Of a stretch of DNA of 46,797 nucleotides, positions 33,989 to 43,255 are shown piece after piece. The position numbers were made by a program, and so were the translations under genes. Source of the stretch: Lachnospiraceae bacterium (GTDB lineage: Bacteria; Bacillota; Clostridia; Lachnospirales; Lachnospiraceae); the NCBI GenBank assembly GCA_017538995.1, contig JAFYHV010000027.1:1-46797 (forward strand). The letters run 5' to 3'. The notes under the pieces were generated by a model. The model did not search any database and was not told where the DNA came from. It saw only the letters and a list, made by a program, of their open reading frames with translations. Every line of letters begins with the position of its first letter. The stretch's first letter is position 1.

Positions 33989-36208
33989 ATGTCAAACACT
34001 AAGAATTTTAAGGGCTTAAACCTTTTTACTTTAAAGTTCATAGCGATTTTTGCAATGACCATAGATCATGTTGCGTGGGCCTGCATTCCTTTTGATTCCG
34101 TGCTCGGTCAGATAATGCATGTGGTCGGAAGATTTACGATTCCGATTATGTGTTTTGCGATCGTGGAGGGCTATATTCACACGGGCAATATCGTAAAATA
34201 TGCCCTGCGCCTTCTTATCTTCGGAATCATCTCCGCAACACCTTTTTACATGTTTTTCGGGTCTATGTACGGCTACAGGCAGAACATCATCATAGACCTT
34301 CTTATAGCGCTTCTTACAATCATGATTGCGGCGAGCGAAAACAATTCGCTTTCTGCAAAAATCATAGCAATCATATGCCTCGGAATCATCTCGGCGACTC
34401 TCGGCGGATGGCCTATTCTTCCGATGGTTTATGTTCTGATTTTCTATTTCTTCAGAAACAAATTCGGCAAGATTTGCCTTTTCTTCTCCATAGCGACGGT
34501 TATCATGGTCGTTGTCGTCACGGTTTTTTCCATCATAAACGGCAATGTTCATATGCTTGACGTTGACTGGAAATGGTATGACAAGCTGTATCTTTTAGGA
34601 TTTATCCTGCCGCTTGCCCTTATTTATTTCTACAACGGAGAAAAGGGCGGAAACCGTTTTTCGTCTTCATTCTTTTATGTTTATTATCCCGCGCACCTTT
34701 TGGTTTTATCGATTGCATTCTCAACCATGACGGATATAAGAAGCATCTTTATCATAGTGCAGGGAACATCGATTCTGCTGATTGCGGTTCTTATCGCAAT
34801 GGCTGCGGTTCAGAGCAAAAAATCGTCAAACGCATCAATTATCGCGACACTGATTTTCGGACTTTTGTTCATGGTCGGATTCTTCGGCGAAATCATAAAT
34901 CCCACGTATGAGACCATAAAAGAAGTAGTCAAAATTGAGTATGTTGCGGACTGCGGATTCTTAATCTGTTTCACATGGTTTGTAGCGGATTTCCTTAGAA
35001 TGAAAGTTCCCGTTACGGTTTATATAATTGAGGGCTGCGTGAGTGCGCTGACCGTGTTCGGCGTATACACAATGGACAGCAATACGCTTTTCTACAAGAG
35101 CTTTGAAGTCGGCGGAGACCTGGCTTATCCTGTAGCGATAATTGAGCCCGGTATCCTTTATATCATCTTTTATATCTGCATTGTACTCGTGTTTGCGGGC
35201 TTCCTTGTGGCCAACTATATTTCCAGCCGCGAGACTTCGTATATTGAGCATCAGAGAAGAATGATAATCAACTACGCGGTATTTGCACTCTGGTTCTTCA
35301 TAGCGCTTAAGGTAGTCGGAATTTCACCCTACGATCTGATTGCATTCGGCGTTATCGCTGCCATCTGCATAGTCTCGTACGGAACGCTCAAATACGGCTT
35401 TAACAACAATACGAAGGTAATTGCGGCGAGTGCGTTAAACCACACTTCTGAGAGCGTCGTCGTTATTGATATGACCGGTGAAGTATTGATGATGAACGAA
35501 AACGGAAAGGCACTTTTCCCTTACGTACAGACCGGTAAAAATGTTAAAAGATACAGAGTATTAAAAGATATTCTCGATGATAAAAGAAACACAATGGAAA
35601 AAGATGACCATGTTTACGGCTTCAGAAAAGAGCCATTAAACGAAAACGGTGTCATTCAGGGTTACATGGTCTGGGCTTCGGATATTACCAACCAGGTTGA
35701 AGTTTTCAACGAAATAAAGAACTTAGCCGAAACAGACGGACTCACAGGTCTTTACAACAGAGTATATCTTGAAAAACTGGTTGATGCGGAAATTGCTGCA
35801 GGAAATATCGGTACACTCTTTATGACCGACCTTGATAATTTTAAGAGCGTAAATGACCTCTACGGACATGCGACAGGTGATGCTGTTCTCATTGCATACG
35901 GCGAACATCTTGTTAACTGTTTTAAAGACACGGACGCAATTGTATGCCGTCTCGGCGGTGATGAATTTACAATCTATGTTAAGAATGATACCGACAGGGT
36001 AACCATGGCAGAATACGCAGGCAAAATCATTTCCGGACTTTCCGACAAAATGGCGCGTTCGAGCCTGCCTCCGATTGTCGGCTCGTCCATCGGTATCAGC
36101 GTAAACGACGGCCAGATATCAAGCTTTGATGAAATGTACGAGAAGACCGACAAAGCACTTTATTACTCGAAGGAACACGGAAAGAACAGATACAGATTCA
36201 GTGAGTAG
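33989..36208 (+). CDS. TraX-like membrane acyltransferase fused to PAS-like and GGDEF domains
   Basis: A 739-residue protein. Residues about 8-245 resemble the TraX family (LNLFTLKFIAIFAMTIDHVAW, GRFTIPIMCFAIVEGY, multiple helices), known for N-acetylation of F-pilin in E. coli and widespread with unknown role in Clostridia. A second multi-helix block follows (about 255-470), then a PAS-like region (about 480-570) and a GGDEF domain (about 580-739) with an intact RLGGDEF (GGDEF at 656-660), so it should make cyclic di-GMP. The RxxD inhibitory site is not present at the usual place (DTDA). It may couple an outer-face or membrane signal to c-di-GMP. Start has GAGG about 11 bases upstream. Confidence 0.82.
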   Translation: MSNTKNFKGLNLFTLKFIAIFAMTIDHVAWACIPFDSVLGQIMHVVGRFTIPIMCFAIVEGYIHTGNIVKYALRLLIFGIISATPFYMFFGSMYGYRQNIIIDLLIALLTIMIAASENNSLSAKIIAIICLGIISATLGGWPILPMVYVLIFYFFRNKFGKICLFFSIATVIMVVVVTVFSIINGNVHMLDVDWKWYDKLYLLGFILPLALIYFYNGEKGGNRFSSSFFYVYYPAHLLVLSIAFSTMTDIRSIFIIVQGTSILLIAVLIAMAAVQSKKSSNASIIATLIFGLLFMVGFFGEIINPTYETIKEVVKIEYVADCGFLICFTWFVADFLRMKVPVTVYIIEGCVSALTVFGVYTMDSNTLFYKSFEVGGDLAYPVAIIEPGILYIIFYICIVLVFAGFLVANYISSRETSYIEHQRRMIINYAVFALWFFIALKVVGISPYDLIAFGVIAAICIVSYGTLKYGFNNNTKVIAASALNHTSESVVVIDMTGEVLMMNENGKALFPYVQTGKNVKRYRVLKDILDDKRNTMEKDDHVYGFRKEPLNENGVIQGYMVWASDITNQVEVFNEIKNLAETDGLTGLYNRVYLEKLVDAEIAAGNIGTLFMTDLDNFKSVNDLYGHATGDAVLIAYGEHLVNCFKDTDAIVCRLGGDEFTIYVKNDTDRVTMAEYAGKIISGLSDKMARSSLPPIVGSSIGISVNDGQISSFDEMYEKTDKALYYSKEHGKNRYRFSE

Positions 36209-36215
36209 GTGACTT

Positions 36216-36467
36216 ATGGGATTATTTAAAAACCAGTACGAAAAAGCAATGGATGAATGTCTAAAACATATCGATGCCAACATGAGCAACAACTACAAAG
36301 ACGCCGCACAGGCCAACTTCCGCGAGTTCGAAGAGCTTTATAACAAGCTCTGTGAGCAGGGCGTGCTCAAAGAAAAAGTTAAGGCAGCCTACGGCGATAA
36401 GCTCGAAGAATACAGGACCAAAATGCAGGGCTTCACCCACAAGGACCAGAAGCCTTACTGGACTTGA
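36216..36467 (+). CDS. Small helical hypothetical protein
   Basis: An 83-residue, charged, helical soluble protein that I do not recognise. Starts 7 bases after the GGDEF gene with a TAGGTGA ribosome site, so it is likely co-transcribed. No signal peptide, no membrane segment, one Cys pair spaced widely (C15, C47). Role unknown. Confidence 0.6.
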   Translation: MGLFKNQYEKAMDECLKHIDANMSNNYKDAAQANFREFEELYNKLCEQGVLKEKVKAAYGDKLEEYRTKMQGFTHKDQKPYWT

Positions 36468-36575
36468 GCCAATTGTGAGCCAATTGGGGACGTATGCGGA
36501 GCACTTGGCGAGGTTTTTTCGAGCCTAGTGCGTGCCATGGGATTCCACTTGGTGAGGTTCTTTCGAACCTAGTGG
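36466..36575 (+). repeat. GAGCCAATTG tandem plus two related 31-nt hairpins
   Basis: From the stop codon of the small gene: two copies of GAGCCAATTG (36466-36475, 36477-36486), the second running into GGGGACG; then two similar 31-base hairpins, 36501-36531 and 36545-36575 (period 44). Both have 5-bp outer stems (GCACT/AGTGC; CCACT/AGTGG) and an inner AGGTT(T/C)-TTTC-GA(G/A)CCT stem; the outermost pair is G-C in one and C-G in the other. GAGCCAA-xx-GGGGACG also opens the element at 18723. Confidence 0.75.
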
Positions 36576-36614
36576 AAGACCAGTTCTATTAAATAATTAA
36601 ATGGAGAAAAAACA

Positions 36615-37820
36615 ATGGGTTTAAATGATACTCCGGGATCGGAGAGAAAACATATAGCTTTCTTTGGTTGCAGAAATGCAGGTAAAAGCAGTCTTTTAAA
36701 TGCGGTTACAGGACAGAAATTCGCAATTGTATCGAATGTGCCGGGAACAACGACTGACCCTGTGTACAAATCAATGGAGCTTCTTCCTGCAGGACCGGTT
36801 GTAGTTATAGATACGCCGGGTCTTGATGATGTGGGAGAGCTTGGCGAGCTTAGAATTGAAAAGGCCAAAGGAGTCTTAAGAAAGACAGATCTTGCGGTTC
36901 TTGTAATTGATACCGAAAAAGGATTTGCGCCCGAGGACGCGGAGATCCTTGCACTCATTGAAGAGAGAAAAGTTCCCGTAATCAAGGTGTACAACAAATC
37001 GGACATAGCATCTACGAAAGACATTCCTAAAAAAGACGATGACTCCGAATTATCCGCCACACTTTCCGTAAGTGCGGTAACAGGAGAGGGCATTTTTGAA
37101 CTAAAGGAAACAATTGCTAAACTCCTTAACGATACAAAGGACGATAAGGTACTTGTAGGCGATTTAATCAAGCCTAACGACCTCGTAATATTGGTGGTTC
37201 CGATTGATAAGGCTGCACCTAAAGGAAGACTTATATTACCGCAGCAGCAGACCATAAGAGACCTGCTTGACCACGGCGCAGTTCCTATCGTCTGCCGTGA
37301 CAGCGAACTTGCGGATGTTATTGAAAGATACGGAAAAGACGCAAAGCTTGTCATCACCGACAGCCAGGCATTTAAGAAGGTAGCGGCAATCGTGCCTGAA
37401 GAAATTCCGCTTACATCTTTCTCAATTCTTTTTGCAAGATACAAGGGAGAACTTGATTATCAACTTAATGGAATCAAAGCGGTTGAGAGCCTTAAGGACG
37501 GTGACTATGTGCTTATAGCTGAAGGCTGTACGCATCACAGACAGTGCGGAGATATCGGCACAGAAAAGATTCCCGCCATGCTTCGTAAAAAAGCCAATGT
37601 GCAGATTGATTTTACGCAGGGAACAGAATATCCCGACGACCTCGATAAATACAAAGTCATCATTCACTGCGGTGGCTGTATGTTAAACGAGAAAGAAATG
37701 AAAGCGCGTATCGAAGCAGCTAAGAAGCACAACATCGCAATAACAAATTACGGCATGACGATAGCATACCTTACGGGCGTGCTTGAAAGAAGTATGAAAC
37801 CTTTATGTACAACGGATTAA
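36615..37820 (+). CDS. hydF: [FeFe]-hydrogenase H-cluster maturation GTPase HydF
   Basis: A 401-residue HydF: N-terminal GTPase domain (P-loop GCRNAGKSS 18-26, DTPGLDD, NKSD), a dimerisation region, and a C-terminal [4Fe-4S] domain with C305-x-H307 (EGCTHHRQCGD) and H351-C352-x-x-C355 (HCGGC). HydF is the scaffold on which HydE and HydG build the 2Fe subcluster before transfer to hydrogenase. GGAGA lies 6-8 bases before the ATG. Neither hydE, hydG nor hydrogenase is in the window. Its end overlaps truB by 16 bases. Confidence 0.96.
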   Translation: MGLNDTPGSERKHIAFFGCRNAGKSSLLNAVTGQKFAIVSNVPGTTTDPVYKSMELLPAGPVVVIDTPGLDDVGELGELRIEKAKGVLRKTDLAVLVIDTEKGFAPEDAEILALIEERKVPVIKVYNKSDIASTKDIPKKDDDSELSATLSVSAVTGEGIFELKETIAKLLNDTKDDKVLVGDLIKPNDLVILVVPIDKAAPKGRLILPQQQTIRDLLDHGAVPIVCRDSELADVIERYGKDAKLVITDSQAFKKVAAIVPEEIPLTSFSILFARYKGELDYQLNGIKAVESLKDGDYVLIAEGCTHHRQCGDIGTEKIPAMLRKKANVQIDFTQGTEYPDDLDKYKVIIHCGGCMLNEKEMKARIEAAKKHNIAITNYGMTIAYLTGVLERSMKPLCTTD

Positions 37821-38707
37821 TAAATGTCTACAAAGAACCCGGCTTCACATCGCTTGATGCGGTAGCGGTTCTTCGCGGAATCTTAAAACAAAAGAAAATA
37901 GGCCATACGGGAACGCTAGATCCCGCTGCGGAAGGCGTGCTGATGGTGTGCCTCGGCAATGCGACCAAACTCTGTTCTTTTCTTGAAGATAAAGACAAGG
38001 AATACGAGTGCAAAATGCTCCTCGGCACCACGACCGACACCGAAGACACCACGGGCAAAGTTTTAAGCGAAAAAAGCGTAGACTGCACTGACGAAGAAAT
38101 CATAAAAGCAATAAATTCCTTCGTCGGAGACATCAAGCAGGTTCCGCCCATGTACTCGGCGCTTAAAAAAGACGGAAAGAAACTTTACGAACTTGCGAGA
38201 GCCGGAATCGAAATCGAGCGTGAAGCAAGAGATATAAAAATCTATGCCATTGAGATAAAAGAGATCGCAGTTCCCTATGTAACTTTTACCGTAAAATGTT
38301 CAAAAGGAACATATATCAGATCGCTTTGCAGGGATATCGGAGAAAAGCTTGGCTGTGGCGGATGCATGGAACATCTTAAAAGAACCGCAGTATCATTTTT
38401 CGAGGAAAAAGATTCGCTCAGATTATCTCGGATAGAAGAGCTGGCGAAGGCCGGAAAGATTGATGATTTTATCTTAAAGACAGAGGAAGTATTTAAAGAC
38501 CTTGATTCGCTTTACGTACTTCCCGAATCTAAAAGAATCATCGATAACGGAAACCCTCTGCTGATCGATAATGTAAAAGAATTAGCCGCAGAACTCACAG
38601 ACGGAAAGAAGTATAAAGTCTATAATGCTGAAGGTGATTTCTGCGCGGTGTATGCGTTCGATAAAGAAAAAAAATTCTTCAAGCCTTATAAAATGTTTAT
38701 GGTTTAA
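37805..38707 (+). CDS. truB: tRNA pseudouridine(55) synthase TruB
   Basis: A 300-residue TruB that converts U55 to pseudouridine in the T-loop of tRNAs. The catalytic D39 is in HTGTLDPAAEGVL, with later motifs VPPMYSALKKDGKKLYELAR and SKGTYIRSLCRDIGEKLG. In most Firmicutes truB sits with rbfA and ribF; here it overlaps the 3' end of hydF by 16 bases in a different frame, so the two are translationally coupled. A palindromic terminator follows. Confidence 0.95.
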   Translation: MYNGLINVYKEPGFTSLDAVAVLRGILKQKKIGHTGTLDPAAEGVLMVCLGNATKLCSFLEDKDKEYECKMLLGTTTDTEDTTGKVLSEKSVDCTDEEIIKAINSFVGDIKQVPPMYSALKKDGKKLYELARAGIEIEREARDIKIYAIEIKEIAVPYVTFTVKCSKGTYIRSLCRDIGEKLGCGGCMEHLKRTAVSFFEEKDSLRLSRIEELAKAGKIDDFILKTEEVFKDLDSLYVLPESKRIIDNGNPLLIDNVKELAAELTDGKKYKVYNAEGDFCAVYAFDKEKKFFKPYKMFMV

Positions 38708-38740
38708 AAAAAGTGCAGGCCGGCCTGCACTTTTTGTTTT
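38706..38740. terminator. Bidirectional terminator, 28-bp perfect palindrome
   Basis: 38708-38735 is a perfect palindrome (core GTGCAGGCCGGCCTGCAC) flanked by A-run and T-run, serving truB and the convergent glycosylase gene. Confidence 0.88.
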
Positions 38741-39539
38741 ATCTTTTTGCATTTCTGTACGCATAAAAGATATACTGCTGAATTACTCCGTTGTAAGGAG
38801 CGTATGCCTCGAAATCAAAACCTGTCGGGAAATGCTCTGCAAGTGCACGGTTAATCCAGACATCCTTAGGGAAGAAATCCAAACGGTGGAAACCGAACAA
38901 AGCTATGCATGAAGCAACTTTGTCTCCTACGCCCTGCATCTTTTTTAACTCTTCCAACAACTCTTCGTCGGAGAGTCCATCCAACCGCTCAATTATATCA
39001 GGCTCGGAATAAAAGGCTTCGGCGGCCAGGCTTATGTACGGCAGTCTGTAACCGAGACCGCACTCGGCGAGTTTATCCAAAGGCGCGCCGAGTATCTGTA
39101 CGGGAGTCGGGAAAGCATAAGTATCGCCTTCAATCAGCGTACCGCATGTCTTGCAGAGTCTTTCAATCGAAGTCTTGATTGCGGGAATGCTTTTTCTCTG
39201 CGAGATGATAAAAGAAACAGTCATTTCCCACTTATCCTGATTTAAAATTCGCATGCCCACGGAGCGAGCCGCACAGTCGCATAAAAACTCATCATCTTTT
39301 ACGGATTCGCGAATGGAAGAATAGTTTGTATCAAGATCAAAATAGTTTTTCCATATCTTTTTAAAATCGTCAGCACTGCAGTCAAAATCAAAGGAGTTCC
39401 CGCCTGATTCTTTTATGGTCAGAACCTTTCCGAATGCAACAATCCTGTAAGTATTATCATCTATTCTGTTGAATCTGAAGCACTGGCCGCTCTCGGCTAT
39501 TACGCTTAGATTAAAGTCGTCGTTAAATGTTTTTTTCAT
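38739..39539 (-). CDS. 8-oxoguanine DNA glycosylase/AP lyase-like (HhH-GPD)
   Basis: A 266-residue OGG-type base-excision repair enzyme. It has an N-terminal OGG_N-like beta domain, then the HhH-GPD fold with MQGVGDKVASCIALFGF (catalytic Lys in GDKVA) and the essential Asp in FFPKDVWI. Removes 8-oxoguanine from DNA. A TTG at 39554 is in frame, but the ATG at 39539 has GAGG 9 bases upstream and starts MKKTFNDDF, so I choose it. The protein lacks obvious extra domains. Confidence 0.9.
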   Translation of the reverse strand: MKKTFNDDFNLSVIAESGQCFRFNRIDDNTYRIVAFGKVLTIKESGGNSFDFDCSADDFKKIWKNYFDLDTNYSSIRESVKDDEFLCDCAARSVGMRILNQDKWEMTVSFIISQRKSIPAIKTSIERLCKTCGTLIEGDTYAFPTPVQILGAPLDKLAECGLGYRLPYISLAAEAFYSEPDIIERLDGLSDEELLEELKKMQGVGDKVASCIALFGFHRLDFFPKDVWINRALAEHFPTGFDFEAYAPYNGVIQQYIFYAYRNAKR

Positions 39540-39624
39540 GCCTTTTTTCCTCAATCACATATCAAAATTTTAGATGAGTATCTTTCTTTTTTCAAGAGCA
39601 AGAATTATATATTTTCGTGGCCGG

Positions 39625-39661
39625 CTATGGTATAATTAATCGTGTGCGGACCGCGGGTCCG
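39625..39661 (+). promoter_or_regulatory. Extended -10 promoter and leader hairpin of yhaO-like gene
   Basis: TGGTATAAT (TATAAT at 39631-39636, extended -10 TGn) without a good -35. The small GC-rich hairpin CGGACC-GCG-GGTCCG at 39647-39661 lies in the first bases of the transcript. Confidence 0.5.
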
Positions 39662-39683
39662 AATGATATAAATGGAGAGCAAA

Positions 39684-40805
39684 ATGAAGATTATCCACAC
39701 GGCGGATTTACATCTTGATTCGTCGATGAAAACACATCTTGAAGGCGAAAAAGCAGCGAAGCGTAAAGACGAACTTACGCTTAATTTCACGCGCCTTTGC
39801 GAGTCTGCCGCAGACCTTGGCGTAAAAGCGATTATTATCGCCGGCGACCTTTTCGATACGAAGAGCGTTGCCAAAAAAGTTGCAAGCATCGTCCTTACCC
39901 AGATTAACAAATACAAAGATATAGATTTCTATTACCTACGCGGAAACCATGACAGGGAAAGTTTTATAAGCTTCATAAAAGGCACGGGAGACGTTCCTGC
40001 GAACTTCCACATGTTTGAAGACACCTGGACTTCGTACGTTTTAAATCCTGATTCAACCGGCAAAAAGATAAAACTCTACGGCGCGGAATTTAACGAAAAT
40101 GTTTCCTCACTCATGAAACTTTTTACCGCGGATTTTGATGATATAAACATCGTTACGCTTCACGGTCAGGAGAATGAGTACAAAGGTAAGGACAAGACCG
40201 AAACTGTTCCTGTATCGGAGCTTCGTGGCAGAGGTATAGATTACCTTGCGCTCGGACATGTGCACGAGTACAAACTTAAAACCCTCGATTCCAGAGGCGT
40301 ATACTGCTATCCCGGCTGTCTTGAAGGCAGGGGATTTGATGAGTGCGGAGACCACGGCTTCGTGCTTCTTGACGTGGATGAAGAGAAGGGCGACATCATT
40401 CCGCAGTTCGTGGATTTCGCATACAGAAAACTTCATACACTCGATGTGGATATTTCCGGTCTCGACAATTCGGGCGAGATCATAGAAAAAGTTAAAAGCG
40501 AACTTTTCTCAAAACGTTACAGCGAGCGCGACATGATTAAAATCCGCCTTATCGGAAATGTCGATGAGAATGCGGAGGTAAACGAGAATTTAATCGCTGC
40601 ATCCGTCATGGATGATTACTTCTTCGTAAAAGCCAAAAACGAAAGCCGCGTGAGCGTTGATTACAGAAAGTATGCGCTTGACGAATCGTTAAAGGGCTGG
40701 TTTATCCGTCTTGTTGAAGAGTCCGACGAGATTGACGAAGAGACCAAGGGACAGATAGTACGCATGGGACTCAGAGCACTTTCCGGAGAGGAGATTATAC
40801 AATGA
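39684..40805 (+). CDS. DNA repair metallophosphoesterase (SbcD/YhaO-like)
   Basis: A 373-residue calcineurin-like phosphoesterase of the SbcD/Mre11/YhaO family: metal-binding motifs HTADLHLD, AGDLFD, LRGNHDRE, TLHGQE and LGHVHEY. It should form a nuclease complex with the ATPase encoded next (ATGA overlap). The frame is open from 39672, but GGAG at 39675-39678 places the start at the ATG of 39684 (MKIIHTADLH). Like YhaO of Bacillus, it has a C-terminal capping region and no transmembrane helix. Confidence 0.9.
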   Translation: MKIIHTADLHLDSSMKTHLEGEKAAKRKDELTLNFTRLCESAADLGVKAIIIAGDLFDTKSVAKKVASIVLTQINKYKDIDFYYLRGNHDRESFISFIKGTGDVPANFHMFEDTWTSYVLNPDSTGKKIKLYGAEFNENVSSLMKLFTADFDDINIVTLHGQENEYKGKDKTETVPVSELRGRGIDYLALGHVHEYKLKTLDSRGVYCYPGCLEGRGFDECGDHGFVLLDVDEEKGDIIPQFVDFAYRKLHTLDVDISGLDNSGEIIEKVKSELFSKRYSERDMIKIRLIGNVDENAEVNENLIAASVMDDYFFVKAKNESRVSVDYRKYALDESLKGWFIRLVEESDEIDEETKGQIVRMGLRALSGEEIIQ

Positions 40806-43252
40806 AACTGATTTCCTGTTACATATCCGGATTCGGAAAAATCCATGATGAAAAGTTTGATTTTAATGACGGGCTTAATGTGTTCTGCGAAGACAACGGC
40901 TTCGGAAAGAGCACTTTAGCATCGTTTATTAAAGTTATGCTCTACGGCTTTGAGGATGAAAACAAAAAGAGTTTAAAAGATAAAGAGAGAGAAAAATTCC
41001 GCCCCTGGAACAACGGTATCTACGGCGGAAGCATCACTTTCGAATATGCGGGCAAAGAATACGAAGTATCGAGAACCTTCGGCAAAAACGACAATTCCGA
41101 TTCGTTCGAAGTCAGAGAACTTCCTTCAAATGCGGTCAGCAACGCATTTGAAAAGAAGACCTTGGGCAATACGATTTTCGGAATAGACAAGGATTCTTTT
41201 TTCAGAACCGCTTACATCGCCTCGCCCGATTTGCAGAAAAACGACGATTCCGTAACCGATTCAATCAGAGCGAAGCTCGGCAATCTTACCGATGCGACCG
41301 ACGATATCAACAATTTCGATACCGCATGCGCTAGATTTGAAAAGAAATTAAACGAGTATTCTCCCGACAGAAAGCCCGGGAAAATTAAGTGTCTTCAGAT
41401 TGAATTATCCGAAGAAAACAACCGCTTCAGAAATCTTGAGGATACCGAAAAAGCAACCGATATTCTTGAAGGCCAGATAATGGCACAGACTGAGAGAATC
41501 GACAATGACCGCCGCAAGATAAAAGATCTTAAAAGAAAAGAATCCGAAGTAATGAAGGCGGATTCCATAAAAGCCAAGAAAAAAATGTACGATTCGCTAA
41601 AAGGCGAGTACGAAGAGAGCCGCAAAAAGACCGATGAGATATTTGATTTCTTTGCAGGCCATGTTCCGTCGTTAAGCGACATCAATGCAGTCCGCGACAA
41701 GGGTATTAAGATGAAACATCTCGAAGAAGAGATGAAAGAAAATGCCATCGTAAAAGACGAAAACTGGATGGCTCTTGAAGACAAGTTTAAGAACGGAACC
41801 TGCAGTGAAGAAGAGGTTAAGAAATACATCTCTCTCTGGAACGAAACCCAGACTAAAAAGCAGGATATCTTAGGCAAGGAAAACGATTTAAAGACCGAAG
41901 CCGAAGAGTATATTGAACAGCAGAAAGAAGAACAGAGAGAAAAATACGAGAAAGGCCTTGAGGCTTTTCGTGTAAGCGAGAAAAAGAGAAAGACAAAACT
42001 CATTATCTTTTTAATTCTTGCGCTTCTTTTCTTCGGAACGGCAATTGCATTTACCGTGCTCGGAATGAAGGGCATGCGCGACAGCTTCATACTTATTCCG
42101 GAAGTGGCTGCGTTTGTTTTAGGAGTAATATTCGTAATTCTTATTTTAGTCATGAGACTCTTTAAGAAGGGCGAGTTCAACCTAAAGCGTGATACGGATA
42201 TCACAAGGGATGAGGCAATCTCGAAAGTCGATTCTTCACATTTTACGAGAAATGTAATCAAGTCCGGCAAAGACGATATTCTTTTTACGAACAACCAGGT
42301 TAAGAACTTCCTTGATAAGTATAAAGTGCCTTTCAACGAAAGCACCGTGACCGACGACCTCGTAAAACTTTTGGAAGACGTAAAGGTTTATACCGAAGGA
42401 AAAAAGAAGCTCGAAATATTCGAAAAATGCAAAGCTGATTTTATAAAGAACGGCGACGAAGTAAACGAATTTTATGCCCGCATAGGAAAGAGCGGAAGTG
42501 CTGCTGACGATGCACAGTTAGACGAGTATCAGAAGAAGTCCGTAAGGTTCGTTTCTTCGATGGAAGAAAGCGAAAGAAAAAAGAATATTTTAGTGCAATT
42601 TGAGTCGGAAAATGATATAACAGAAATATGTAAGGAACTGCCTGAAGATTTGCCCGATATCGACGACTTAAGAGACGAAGTTTCGGAGCTTGAAGAAGAG
42701 ATTGAAAAAGAATCCGAAGTTCTTATTAATTTCAGAAAACGTCTCGAAGAACGTCAGGAAGAAAGAGATTCTCTTTTAGGATTGGGCGTAAAAATCGACG
42801 AGGATAAAGAAAGATTAGCGGAGTACGAAAAAGATTATGCTCTGATGCAGAAAACTTTAGAGTTTCTTACGAAGGCAAAGAACGAACTTTCACTTAAATA
42901 CACCGGACCGACCATGGAAGGTTTCAAAAAGTATTCGGAGTATTTTGAAGAGGAAGATACAGACTCTTTCAGAATAGATACCGATTTAAACCTGACAAAG
43001 ACCGAAGAGGGAATGCAGCGCCGAATAAGCGATTTAAGTCTCGGTCTGCAGGAGGTAACGGATTTCTGCTTAAGACTTGCGCTTATTGATGCAATGTATC
43101 AGAAAGAAAAACCTTTTGTGATTTTGGACGATCCGTTCGTCAACTACGACGAGAGCAATCTTTCGGGAGCCATGAAGGTGCTCGATAAGATTTCCGAAGA
43201 TTACCAGATTATATATTTCACCTGCCATGAAAGCAGAACAAACGGGGGTTAA
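40802..43252 (+). CDS. SbcC/YhaN-like AAA ATPase with internal membrane segments
   Basis: An 816-residue SMC-like ATPase: N-terminal half-site with Walker A DNGFGKST (31-38), coiled coil (about 180-395), two transmembrane helices in the middle (about 399-419 and 432-455), second coiled coil, and the C-terminal half with signature LSLGLQEV and Walker B KPFVILDDPF. The membrane hairpin where SbcC has its zinc hook marks it as the YhaN type. Partner of the phosphoesterase gene, with which it overlaps 4 bp. Likely a membrane-tied DNA end-processing complex (inference from the family). Confidence 0.9.
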   Translation: MKLISCYISGFGKIHDEKFDFNDGLNVFCEDNGFGKSTLASFIKVMLYGFEDENKKSLKDKEREKFRPWNNGIYGGSITFEYAGKEYEVSRTFGKNDNSDSFEVRELPSNAVSNAFEKKTLGNTIFGIDKDSFFRTAYIASPDLQKNDDSVTDSIRAKLGNLTDATDDINNFDTACARFEKKLNEYSPDRKPGKIKCLQIELSEENNRFRNLEDTEKATDILEGQIMAQTERIDNDRRKIKDLKRKESEVMKADSIKAKKKMYDSLKGEYEESRKKTDEIFDFFAGHVPSLSDINAVRDKGIKMKHLEEEMKENAIVKDENWMALEDKFKNGTCSEEEVKKYISLWNETQTKKQDILGKENDLKTEAEEYIEQQKEEQREKYEKGLEAFRVSEKKRKTKLIIFLILALLFFGTAIAFTVLGMKGMRDSFILIPEVAAFVLGVIFVILILVMRLFKKGEFNLKRDTDITRDEAISKVDSSHFTRNVIKSGKDDILFTNNQVKNFLDKYKVPFNESTVTDDLVKLLEDVKVYTEGKKKLEIFEKCKADFIKNGDEVNEFYARIGKSGSAADDAQLDEYQKKSVRFVSSMEESERKKNILVQFESENDITEICKELPEDLPDIDDLRDEVSELEEEIEKESEVLINFRKRLEERQEERDSLLGLGVKIDEDKERLAEYEKDYALMQKTLEFLTKAKNELSLKYTGPTMEGFKKYSEYFEEEDTDSFRIDTDLNLTKTEEGMQRRISDLSLGLQEVTDFCLRLALIDAMYQKEKPFVILDDPFVNYDESNLSGAMKVLDKISEDYQIIYFTCHESRTNGG

Positions 43253-43255
43253 GTT

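Noticed and set aside
36569-37444. 291-codon minus-strand frame opposite hydF
   Set aside because: Serine-rich antisense shadow of a certain gene (hydF) with no ribosome site or recognisable domain.
41395-42345. 316-codon minus-strand frame opposite the YhaN-like ATPase
   Set aside because: Low-complexity Ser/Phe/Leu antisense of a Glu/Lys-rich coiled coil, a common artefact.
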